Shown here piece after piece: positions 30,652 through 41,328 of a stretch of DNA of 64,000 bases (position 1 is the stretch's first letter; each line of letters opens with the position of its first letter). Source of the DNA: Anticarsia gemmatalis (lineage: Eukaryota; Arthropoda; Insecta; Lepidoptera; Erebidae). A model generated the notes under the pieces. That model was not told the DNA's origin and made no database searches. It saw nothing but the letters and a program-made list of their open reading frames with translations. The translations under genes and the position numbers were made by a program. The stretch spans positions 2,457,124 through 2,521,123 of the forward strand of contig NC_134775.1 of the NCBI RefSeq assembly GCF_050436995.1. Reading direction: 5' to 3'.

Positions 30652-33308
30652 CAAAGAACAATGGCAAAAAAATCACTTATATTTTTTGAGCGTCTTCGAA
30701 TGTCAATATTACCAATGTACTTTATTAATTATCGTATGAATTTCAGGAATATCATTTTTACCTCTGATAGCGACATTTAATACATTAAACAAAAAGTAAA
30801 AAATTGACTATCTAAGAATGATTCTCCATTTCCTTTAGATAAAAAAATTTTGCCATTCGGTACTTTGTTGTAGTAAAGTAGATTTATGTTGTCTTTGTCT
30901 ATTTAATTGTTTAAATAACTAAATAGTCTTCAACGTGAAATATATTGTTATGACAAGTTATTAAAAACAGTGACTAATAAACTAAAAACTTCTTATTTAT
31001 TTTGCTCATACAAAGATATATTTACAGTCAACAGAGATATTTTAGTAGTATTATCTTTTTAAAGTATGGCAACTATATTATTATATTGTCTACTTCGGTT
31101 CGATTTGATTGTTTGTCGTTGACGTTTGGTGATTTTCGGCATTGACGTGTTGTTGTGTTTTGCGATTACTATTGCTTTTTTGTACCTATTTTCAAACAAC
31201 TCTGACTTACTGAGGATTTCTGCTCTATTTGTCAACCCTGCATCTCTAACGGATTTCGATTTGGATTCCATCTACATGACTTCTACTGATTCATCATGGA
31301 CGTTTCCCTTGCTTTTTGGATTTTGTGAACTAGTATAATACTTCTTCAAGTATGGGAAGCCGTGTCAGACAGACTCGAATTATGTGCGTGAATTGTAACA
31401 TAGAATAGCTTCCGCTGATACCCTGCTTTAGAACAAAATACAAGAGTTGCCACATTGCTGATTAGCTGGGTTTATCCAATAACATATCTCACGAAAATAG
31501 GTTGTCCGGTGGATATACATACAATAGGCTGCTGTGCTGACTTTAGTCTGGTATTTAGGATAGCCCAGGCATCAAGATAATGTACCAGCTGAATTTTAAA
31601 ATGACATGATAATCAGAGATGTGTATGAAAGAAATAAATAATGTATAACCTTTTCATTTTTTTATTTACCTTTGTTGTTACAACCAAGCTGATTTATACT
31701 ATCTGATTACTTAAATACCCCATAAAACAGTTTGTTTTATAATATATCAGTCTAGTTGTAGGAACAATGACTCAATTAAAATCTGCCGGAGCGTAGTTGG
31801 CTACAAATGGTTTAACAGCAGCTATCAGCTCTTTATTAACGCAAAGAATTGGAAATGTAGACATAAGACCCAGAGGTTACCATACGGAAATCTCTGGGTA
31901 CATATTAGTTAGTTTTAGGGCTATACCTGCTCGAAAGGTTAAGGCAGTCTTAACGCAACTTTGGCCGTCAGGGCCGTGAGAGGCTACCGCACGATCTCAT
32001 TCGAAGCGGCGTGCCTACTGGCCGGAACGCCGCCGTGGGACCTGGACGCGAAGGCCCTCGCGTCACTCTATACATGGCGCGAGGAGGCTAAAGGCGGAGG
32101 CTCACTGCTAGCGCCTCAAGAAGTGGAGGCGCGGAGAGCAGAGCTCCGCCAAGATGTCCTGGCGGCGTGGAAGCGGCGACTGGAGAACCCCAGCGCCGGC
32201 CTCGTTACCATCGAGGCCGTGCGGCCGGCGGTCACGGAGTGGCTGGAGAGAGGGCACGGCGCGCTCACTTATCGGCTGACGCAGGTCTTGACCGGACACG
32301 GTTGTTTCGGCAAGTACCTGTGTCGCATAGGCCGTGAGCAGACGCCCAGGTGCCACCATTGTGGTGACTGCCCCGATACGGCGCTGCATACGCTGGCACA
32401 CTGCCAGGCGTGGTCGTCGCAGCGCCATCAATTGACCGGGGTAGTCGGGAGCGACCTCTCGCTCTCGGCCGTGGTTCTGTCCATGGTCGGGAGCGAGGCA
32501 GCATGGTCGGCCGTCGCCTCGTTCTGCGAGGAAGTTATATCCGCAAAAGAGGCGGCGGAACGGGAGCGGGAAATCAACGCTCCCCTCCCTTCCCGCGCAA
32601 GACGCACTGAGCGTCGTAGGCGCCGGGATGATCTCCGGCCCCCGTGACGCGGACCTGTGGGCGGCGGAGGCGGAACGCTCCGTCGCCTGGACAGGGAACA
32701 GGTCCGAGAGGTGGGAAGTGCGCTGTGTGTTCCTGGCGCACCCCCTTGAAGTGGAGAGCTAGGGGGGGGGCAATCCTCGTGCCTGCCCCCGCTCGAAGTA
32801 GGGCCCGCATACAAAGCGGGCCGTCACCGGCTGGGACGCGGAGTATCCGATCGGAGGTACCGCGTCCTGGCCACGTTATGGTGACCGCAGAAGGAACACC
32901 GACAGGTTTTTAGTCGGTATGCCCAAGTCAGCCGGAACGCCTTGCCGGCGGGAGAGCCCGACAGACCCCCGCTTTCCTCCCTGGGGCGGGACATGCAGTA
33001 ATGCATTTTCCTGACGAAAAAAAAAAAAAAAAAAAAGTCTTAACGCAACTTCACTACGATGACGATAGTAATACTACAGGGTGTAATTGACAGCTAACGG
33101 TCAATTATAACATTTTAATGATGTGATGATGACATAACCTATAAAAATATTAACTCAAATTACTCAGGATCTCCGGTGCGCCTAATGCACATATTTATAT
33201 ATTTAGAATCGGGAATTAATGCTGCATATTATAACATTTGTTTTATTTGAAGACGCAACATTTTAAAATTAGTGATTCTGATGTATGAGATTTTGCCATT
33301 GTTCTTTG
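30652..33308. mobile_element. Probable TIR element inserted in the interspersed repeat
   Basis: Inverted copies of CAAAGAACAATGGCAAAA lie at 30652-30669 and 33291-33308, exactly where the surrounding repeat is broken and resumed. Without the nested LINE it is about 1.57 kb. No clear transposase. A 70-codon minus-strand frame at 31059-31271 is not recognised. Target duplication cannot be fixed without an empty site. Confidence 0.6.
31962..33036 (+). mobile_element. 5'-truncated R1-like LINE, 15-bp target duplication
   Basis: GTCTTAACGCAACTT flanks it at 31947-31961 and 33037-33051. It ends in 20 or so A residues. It is strikingly GC-rich against the AT-rich background. The coding part (31962-32647) is the extreme C-terminus of ORF2: YRTISFEAACLLAGTPPWDL and a zinc-knuckle-like CHHCGDCPDTALHTLAHC, typical of R1-clade elements downstream of RT. 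The 3' untranslated region matches 3973-4145. Not in rDNA, so the family is not restricted to a ribosomal target. Confidence 0.95.
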
Positions 33309-33419
33309 CGTGAAAGAGTAACAAACATCCGTACATACTTACATACATACATACGTACATACATACATACGTACGTACGTACACACATACATACGTACAT
33401 ACATACATACATACGTACA

Positions 33420-33450
<31 letters not shown>

Positions 33451-33478
33451 GTACATACATTAGGTGTTCCTTATATGG
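33309..33478 (+). repeat. Interspersed repeat, 3' part, with (CATA)n microsatellite
   Basis: GCGTGAAAGAGTAACAAACATCC followed by about 130 bases of CATA/CGTA tetranucleotides (33330-33460). Tyr-Val-Cys and Thr-Tyr-Ile-His repeat frames here are by-products. Confidence 0.85.
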
Positions 33479-33800
33479 CAAATAAAAAAAAAAACGAATT
33501 TCGGAATGCATAACCTCTCATTTTTTTAGTAATGCTATAAGATACTTAAATATGAAATTTTATCAATCTGGCATAATTACAACCAGTGCCGACCGAGCTT
33601 CAAAGTTAGTAAATAACGTGTTTTGTCTTAAAATTTCGGTCAGATATAAAATCATTAAAATGCACTTATATATAACAAAAATAAATAAAATGAACATTAA
33701 TATTTAATTAAAACATAAAATTAATAACAATCCAGCAGTTTTAGAGTAGTTTTTTACAGTCATATAATGACAATAAGGAAACAATTTTCTACGTTCCTGG
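33479..33800. other. Non-coding AT-rich stretch
   Basis: I see no supported feature beyond a likely 3' region of the minus-strand transposase remnant that follows. Confidence 0.4.
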
Positions 33801-34872
33801 ACACAGCTAGAATGGTTTTTGCTCTTCTTCAGCTGTGATAAATCTGTTAAAATCTTGCAATAATGTAACAGCTCTTTCAGCAGTATTATTTACAACTCTC
33901 GAATATCTTATTCTTCTTAAAGCTTCTGAACTTTTTAAACATCGAAATACCTGGGTTACTAGTAATTTTCACAGGTAATTATAACTAGTGATTATAAGAA
34001 TGTTTAATTACCCTTTAGCGTGCTGTTTCTCTAGAAATAGATGTGTAGTATATAACTAAGAAATTATTTATTATTACTCCTATTTGTACGTTAATTACTC
34101 TTTTTTAACCCGTCACTGTCCCACTGCAGGGCAAGGCTCTCCTCCCAAACGAGGGAGGGGTTAGGCCGAGAGTCCGCCACGCTGGCCAAGTGCGGGTTAG
34201 GGACTTTGCATGCCCTCAATAAATGATTTATTATAATTAAACAATTTTAGGCATGCAATGTTTCATCACGATGTTTTTCTTAACCGTTAGAGCATGTGAT
34301 ATATATTTCTAATTCACACATAACATTGAAAAGTTATTGGTGTGTTGCCTCGGGTTCGAACTTGCGACCTTATTTATATCAATAAAAATAATACAAAGTT
34401 TTTACTTTTTTTCCGGGAGGTTAGGCCGTTAGTCTACTGCATCAGCTAACTGTGAATTGGAGATTACTTTAAGAACTCTCATTGCGTGTGAAAATTTGGA
34501 AACCCAGAGCCTTCGCACACTACTTTTCTTGACTGCCTCGCCTCGGTGGCGCAAAATTGCTGAAGCTTAGTTTCAAAGACAGCTTTTAGGACTAGTTCAT
34601 AAACATTACAAGCAACAATTATCTTCCCAAAGTTTGCTCCAAAATAGCACAAGCTCCATTGAAACGGCCCGTATTGGAAGCTGTTGTGTCGCAACACATA
34701 ATTTGCACTTTGTTGTGAGGGTGGCAGTTCAGGAGGGCTGTTGAAACAGCCTTAGCTTGATGTTTTCCAATTAAGCATTCTAGTCGACCTGGCTCTCTCT
34801 GTTTTACTAAAAATAATTTATCTTCCTCTAACGTAATCTGAATTTTCGACGATTGTCTCGCACTGGTTGTTT
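33801..34872 (-). pseudogene. DNA transposase remnant (SNTGRFNGAC type), split by a SINE
   Basis: The minus strand from 34872 gives KIQITLEEDKLFLVKQREPG, then CCDTTASNTGRFNGACAILE and, after a frameshift, VYELVLKAVFE. As I recall it, a DTTASNTG...NGAC block, then a HxxELxLxxxF block, characterises a transposase family common in aphids, hydra and moths. Beyond the inserted SINE (34095-34375) the C-terminal part follows: SSEALRRIRYSRVVNNTAER and LLQDFNRFITAEEEQK. Stops and shifts make it dead. The family is remembered, not searched. Confidence 0.55.
34095..34375 (-). mobile_element. tRNA/RTE-type SINE, 5'-truncated
   Basis: On the minus strand GGTTCGAACCCG-like box B is followed by GGCAACACACC, ACATCGTGATGAAACATTGC, GGGCATGCAAAGTCC, CACTTGGCCAGCGTGG and AACCCCTCCC. 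The same body occurs at 58620-58916, where box A is also kept. It lies inside the transposase remnant. Confidence 0.8.
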
Positions 34873-35940
34873 AATACAATATTATACAAGCAATTTAGAA
34901 TGTATTCATCAACAATAAAATATCAAACACATTATAGATAAACGCAGAACACTTTTATAGGAATGAGTTTAACCTATAAATCTGACAAAATGAAAATTTA
35001 CTCTAATAGAAACATGCAAAACAATTACTGTTTAATATACTGATACATTCACAATTATGCACAAAAACATTTATTAAGGAATAATGTTGTGATAAACACA
35101 AATATTCTAATTTGTTATAGAGCGCGCGAAAGATGTAAACAGTAAACAAACATGACCTAATGTCAAACTGGAGAAGAACGTTCCACTAATACTTATGCAG
35201 GATTCTTAGCTTATATTTCGCCATCTCGCTCTTGCACGCGGCTTGCGCCGCGACAGAAACATGTGTCCGCCGCGGCGCGAGCGCTGTAGCGCGAGGCAAC
35301 CCGCTCTTCCTCCGGCTTGCTCGCCACTATGCAGCGCGGTGTAAAGCGCGATCCAAAAGGTCGTAAGCGACATCGCCGCCATAGTTTTTATTGTACGCGA
35401 TTCCTGATCAGCGCCTTCGGCTTATTTCATTATTATTTCCTCACGTTGCGTTTTTAGCGGAGCGTAATTCTTGAAGGGTAGGCGTTTTCGTACTGTTTCG
35501 ATTAGATTAATGATTTTAGTTGAAGATTTCGGTTTAAATATTGGTGATTATGTATTAATTGTGTATTATTTGGCAATTGTAAACAATTAATTTAACACTA
35601 ATATTAAGTCTGTCCAGAAAGGGAAGCCGGTAGGAATCGAGTTGTATGGAGCCTTCGCCACTGCTAGGCAATCCGATAAGAAAAATATTTTGCTTATTAC
35701 TTCGTAATTCCACCGGCATGTTTACGCACTAAACATTGGATCACTAATAGTCCCAAAAATCACGTATGAAATGGCAAATAGAACATGTGGTTACAAGTTA
35801 CAGCGCAGTACATGCGCAACTTGTATGGAAAAGTTAAAAAAGCAAGTCGACACGGGTTATCGTTTATAAATCCAACTAATTCTTTTTTTCTAGACAATAT
35901 GGGGTTATTACGAAACTTTTAAGAAGGTATGCGTAAAAAA
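34873..35940. other. No gene seen; GC-rich CpG block at 35220-35420
   Basis: Mostly AT-rich DNA. The block around 35220-35420 (GCGGCTTGCGCCGCG, GCCGCGGCGCGAGCGC) is CpG-rich and promoter-like, possibly the upstream region of the minus-strand transposase remnant. Confidence 0.4.
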
Positions 35941-36058
35941 TATCGAAGTTAAAATTTAAGGGACACCCTAACATACATACAAACATACGTACATACGATG
36001 ACATACATACATATGTACATTCTCACAAACTTTCACATTTATAATAAGTAAGTAGGAT
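35941..36058 (+). repeat. Tail fragment of the common interspersed repeat
   Basis: CATACATACAAACATACG and TCTCACAAACTTTCACATTT followed by TAATAAGTAAGTAGGAT, the usual 3' end of the repeat seen at 30505 and 33309. Confidence 0.65.
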
Positions 36059-36590
36059 TTTGGAGGCAGCTAAACCTCTATTTGTTTCACAAAATAATTC
36101 GCAACCATTATTCCATTTATTTTAGGTAGTTTATCCGATTGCCCTTTTTCAAATCCTTTATCCATTTTATTAATCGAATAGTATTTACTATTATTATAAG
36201 TTATTTTAAACATAAGCGGACGAAAACACTACAAAATACTACGCAAGCTATACTAAGACTACCAAAATACTAAGCGGGACGCGGCCCGCGCGGCGCGGCA
36301 ATGTAGTATGACGTCACAACCGCTCACGCGGCTGCTGGCGGGACTCGATATTTTTCGAAACTTTGAATGCTTATAAAATCAAAACTATTCGATATTTTTG
36401 ACAAAAACAAAAACTAGTTTATATGTATACATACAGGCCATACTGTGTCAAAATTTAAAGCGATTTGGCATACCTAGTAACATTCTTCATTATTTATTTT
36501 TGCCTGATTCAAATAATGAATCCTGTATGTAAAACACATTTTTTAAAGACTACAAATTGGAGAATATGTCGTTTATACGGTAATTGAAAA
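36059..36590. other. No gene seen; second CpG block with TGACGTCA
   Basis: 36270-36350 is CpG-rich and contains TGACGTCA at about 36309, the same CRE palindrome as in the block at 30120-30220. The remainder is AT-rich without supported features. Confidence 0.4.
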
Positions 36591-37734
36591 AGCTATGAAA
36601 GCAGATTATAGGACTTAAGATAAACGGGGAAGACATAACAATAGACCTAACAAAATGGACAGTGCGACAGAAGCTTGTGTTAAAACACATGTCATATTGA
36701 ATAATTTCCTAAAGTTGAGCCGCAATATGAAGGGCGATTTCAAATCAGGAATATCTTTCCAAAAACTTGAATATTTCCAAAATGTATCGCTTTTATTCTG
36801 AATGGTTTACGCAACAAAACTACACTGATAGTGGTAATGGCAACAAAACGACAATACGAAACATTTCTTAACTCAATATAACTACTCATTTTTCAAACCC
36901 AAAAAAGACCAGTGCTTCACATGCTCCATTTATGAACAAGCAGATGATACTTTTAAAGCCAGCCTGGAAGAAAAGCAAAGACTCCATTTATACAATAAAG
37001 AAAAAATAAGAGCTATAAAAAAAAATTGAAATAGATACAGCTACTGGCAAAGATCAAAGTCACAGTAGCAGTGTTTGACCTGCAGAAAGTGTTAAATGTG
37101 CCTCAGTCAGAAGTAGGCATATTTCATTACAAAAGGAAATACCCATGTTACAATTTTACTATTTTTGATGCTGTACGTAAAATTGGATATTGTTATGTGT
37201 GGCATTACAAAATTTTAAATTATATCGTGACAGAAGTTGCGGACAGAAAAAAAAACGGTACATCTTTACTATGTGTGTTATATGTATGCTGCGAAACTTT
37301 TTGGCATTCCTATAACGCATCGCTTTTTTGAAACCAGACACAGCCAAAACGAGGGAGTAGAAGACAAGCATTGGCGGTGCAATAACGATGGAAATGTAAT
37401 CCGCTGGGCGGACGTTATGGAAGTAAGCGTGGTCGATTCCCAAGAAAATAAGTTATTTTTTACATATAACTTTGAAGATAATTTTTCAAAGCTTCACATT
37501 AACTATACGTCTACCTCAGCTAGACGACTTGTGTGTTTTCAAGATGCAACTGTATGTTGCGATAATGTGCAGTTGCAACGCGCTTATCACCAACCTATAC
37601 CAATAAGTAAAGCTTTGCATACAGACCTTATGAGTCTATGTAAAAGTGGAGCTATTCCTCAGAGTTACCACTCATTCTATCAATCCCTGTCTCATTCAGA
37701 AGCTGGGAATGAAAATACTCCTGAAGAAGATTGA
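36591..37734 (+). pseudogene. C-terminal half of a broken DNA transposase (FDLQKVL type)
   Basis: Frameshifted plus-strand text reads KMYRFYSEWFTQQNYTD, FFKPKKDQCFTCSIYEQAD, then VFDLQKVLNVPQSEVGIFHY, YNFTIFDAVRKIGYCYVWH, KKTVHLY, THRFFETRHSQNEG and a last open frame (37237-37734) ending NENTPEED. As I remember the family, this series of blocks (Cys finger, FDLQ with an acidic residue, then H-S/T-QNE) is a DDE-type core found in many insects. It probably completes the N-terminal half at 29062-29990. At least four shifts or stops inactivate it. Confidence 0.6.
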
Positions 37735-37796
37735 ATGGGAGAGTTTATGTACCTCACAGTTGATTATAAAATTTGATTTGTTGTATTATTTTTATA

Positions 37797-38042
37797 GCCA
37801 GTTGTGCTCACCGGTCGGTAAACGATCTGTGGGTTAAGCAACCGTTGGCGCGGTCATTCCATAGATGGGTGACCGCATAGTGGTATTTGAACTGGGCGTC
37901 TCCGTGCTTCGGAAGGCACGTAAAAAGTCGGTCCCGGCTGTTATCTACTAAGGTAACAGTCGTTAAGCCATGACAAAGGCCTTCGGGCGGCTTGAACAAC
38001 TTTGACACTAGGTTGACCACTAACCATACGATAAGAAGAAGA
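37797..38042 (+). mobile_element. 5S-rRNA-derived SINE
   Basis: GGGTTAAGCAACCGTTGGCGCGG and CATAGATGGGTGACCGC correspond to the 5S rRNA internal control region (A-box side and C-box side). A non-5S body follows (CGTGCTTCGGAAGGCACG hairpin, CGTTAAGCCATGACAAAGGC). The 3' end is (AAG)n. This architecture is that of SINE3-type elements transcribed by Pol III from a 5S promoter. Confidence 0.75.
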
Positions 38043-40906
38043 AGTTTATTTAAAGTGCCAAATATAAATGTGATTTTACGAAATATTACTTATATTTTAA
38101 TAGAAATCATTGTTTTTTTCATCTTTTCCGCCTTCTACAATTACATTTTTATTATTTAAAAAAAGTCGGTATCAATTGGTAACAATAACAATGTTATTCT
38201 AATTTTCCTCATAATAATTATGTTATCTATCAATACCATATCTGCAATGATTGGATATTACCGCAATTACTCCGTTACGCATCAACCTAACGATAAAAAA
38301 TAACGCCGTAGAAGTCCATAATATGAAGTTACGAGTTATTCTTGTGGTAAAATTACGGCAATAACCCGGTAAAAACTTTAACTGTGATCTTTTATATTTC
38401 TTTTTTTAGGTATTATTTATTTTTATTAATTACAAGGTATTTAATAAAAGGCATTTAATTTTAATGTCATTGTTATATTCCGCCAAAAATTAGCTTTCTG
38501 TTAACACTTCAATGACAGCAATACTACTAGCCCTACTCGTTCAAAAGATATTTAATAAAATCAGTAAATCTTTTCTCCTGTAAAATTTAGATTTCTCGAT
38601 TACCGACTTATTGCTTGAGGGCATCGACATATAGGTGACTTTTATCTTGATATAGTATAATTTCAAATTTTGTACCATATTCTGCTAGTGTGGGTTTTTA
38701 TTCTATAATTCTTACGTAGGGTTATATTTGTCGCAGGTTAGAAATCTATTTTAAAAATAGGGACTAAAAGAGATATTTGGTTATTAGAAAAAGTGCTTAT
38801 TAATGAAATTTTAAGAGCTAGACTTCCTTCAAAAGAACAAGTTTAGTGTTAAATTATCACCGTAAGGAAATAAAAAACACTATCAAATGCCACTAAATTT
38901 ACCGGTGCTGAATTCCAAGATCCCTTGTAAAGAATTCATAAACAACAATTTGAGACAAAGACTCTCCTATTCAAGGATTATTATTAGAAAAACAACGTGT
39001 GATAATTAATGGTTACTTACATTCAAGGTATTCTGAGGGACAAACCATCCAAGAGAGGACTACAAAGAGTTGTTACAACTCTTACTCCATTTATTAAGAA
39101 GGTTGAGCAAAAATCAACTTCAGTTTCAAATTCCATCAGGCAAGATCGATGACAAAAGCATAATATATTATTATGCACTTAAAATTATTTTTTTCTCTTC
39201 ACAATTGAACATATTTCAACGCAATTCGAAAGGAATGAAGAGAGTAGATGATTTCGTCAGTCTCATATACGTCCGTTTGTGGCACGAGGCACCAGTAAGC
39301 CGATGGGCTCCAATGCCTTGACTTACTACATTTATTAAATTCTTAGCCAGACGAAGACGAAAGTGCTATTTCAGCGGCCAGAAGACGTCTGACATCTATC
39401 AGAAACAAACGTGATACTGGCTTCTTTTGATGAACGTTTACGTGAAGAAGTGAAGGAAAAAGTGCTTCAAAATTTGGAAATGGTACCCGCAAAACAAAAA
39501 GAATTGATGTGGTTGGAAGGTAAAGGACTTTAAAGAAACTATCGTAAGCGATTTTGTTGTTTGGAATCCACGGTTTGACAGAGTACTGCAGTGATTTACT
39601 AAGGATCCAAGTAAATGCTCTGAAGGTGGTTATTAATATTGCAGAACGAGGAATATTTCTAATGTAAGAAAAGTTTAATGAAACGGTGAAAGACGAGCAA
39701 CATACTCGTAACAATTCTTGTTGATGGTAGTCAAAAATCACCACCATCTTATAAAATTCTTTGATGCGTATTGTTTATCGTCAGTCATAATGTATATTAA
39801 TTTTAGTATTCAAAGAATATTATTATTTAGAGTTTTGATTTCTAGTTTTTTTAACAAATGTGCTGAATATTGATAGTTGAGCATTTTTTCATACATTTTC
39901 AAAAGTGACCAAAGTGTGCAACCCCTAAATATTGCCCCTATATTATCCAAACTGCTTGAAATTTGGTATACATACTTTTTATATGACTGAGATCTGAAAG
40001 GCGAGCAAAGTCTAGAAAATAATACATTTAATTTTTTGCCTTAGTAAGTGAAACAGTTATTATTAGGGTGTTTCACTTACTAACATATATATATATATAT
40101 AAGTTAATATAATAGGTTAATTATATATATATGTTAATTATTTATACTTTTTCTAATAACCAAATATCTCTTTTAGTCCCTATTTTTAAAATAGATTTCT
40201 AACCTGCGACAAATATAACCCTACGTAAGAATTATAGAATAAAAACCCACACTAGCAGAATATGGTACAAAATTTGAAATTATACTATATCAAGATAAAA
40301 GTCACCTATATGTCGATGCCCTCAAGCAATAAGTCGGTAATCGAGAAATCTAAATTTTACAGGAGAAAAGATTTACTGATTTTATTAAATATCTTTTGAA
40401 CGAGTAGGGCTAGTAGTATTGCTGTCATTGAAGTGTTAACAGAAAGCTAATTTTTGGCGGAATATAACAATGACATTAAAATTAAATGCCTTTTATTAAA
40501 TACCTTGTAATTAATAAAAATAAATAATACCTAAAAAAAGAAATATAAAAGATCACAGTTAAAGTTTTTACCGGGTTATTGCCGTAATTTTACCACAAGA
40601 ATAACTCGTAACTTCATATTATGGACTTCTACGGCGTTATTTTTTATCGTTAGGTTGATGCGTAACATACTTTTACGGAGTAATTGCGGTAATATCCAAT
40701 CATTGCAGATATGGTATTGATAGATAACATAATTATTATGAGGAAAATTAGAATAACATTGTTATTGTTACCAATTGATACCGACCTTTTTTAAATAATA
40801 AAAATGTAATTGTAGAAGGCGGAAAAGATAAAAAAACAATTATTTCTATTAAAATATAAGTAATATTTCATAAAATCACATTTATATTTGGCACTTTAAA
40901 TAAACT
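38043..40906. mobile_element. Element with ~755-bp terminal inverted repeats
   Basis: Arms 38043-38794 and 40145-40906 are inverted and nearly identical, ending AGTTTATTTAAAGTGCC. The inner 1.35 kb has broken plus-strand text (for example SIIYYYALK, YVRLWHEAPVSRWAPMP) but no recognised domain, and a (TA)n run near 40085. It is sandwiched between the AAG tail of the 5S SINE and, three bases on, the BEL LTR. No clear target duplication. Confidence 0.8.
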
Positions 40907-40909
40907 AAC

Positions 40910-41145
40910 TGTAAGGGCAGGCCCTTACATACATATACTGTTAGACTGTTATGTGAAATAAAACTGTTACTGTTTGAAACGAGTAAAAACTGTTTAATTG
41001 AAAATACTTAAAAATACTCCAATAAAAATGTTGTAAAAATAATTAAAATAAACTGTTATAAAATACTGTTAAAAATGTTTGTTTGAGCCCGATGTTCACT
41101 AAAGACTAACTCACGTACGCCAGTACGTGACAAAAGTAATTTTAA
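40910..41145 (-). repeat. BEL 3' LTR (left end of element)
   Basis: Only the stretch shared with the right LTR is bounded here. The true length may extend toward 41220, where a GTACGGT/ACCGTAC hairpin lies. The outer edge (40910) begins TGTAAGGGC. Confidence 0.7.
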
Positions 41146-41328
41146 TTTTTTACTAAATTAACAATTTTGATCTAGGCCAACAATGTACGGTATTGCTGAC
41201 CGTACATCTTGGCAGGGGCAAAAAAAACTAACTATAAAAAAAAATTTTAAGAGAACAATAAATTAATTTAAGACTAATAATAAATTCAAAATGTTATAAA
41301 CGTTATGTTATTTGTAATTAAACTTCTA

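Noticed and set aside
31962..33036. R1 element in a ribosomal DNA unit
   Set aside because: The flanks are AT-rich non-ribosomal DNA and the target duplication is not 28S sequence.
33229..33511. Tyr-Val-Cys and Thr-Tyr-Ile-His repeat ORFs
   Set aside because: By-products of the CATA/CGTA tetranucleotide tract on both strands.
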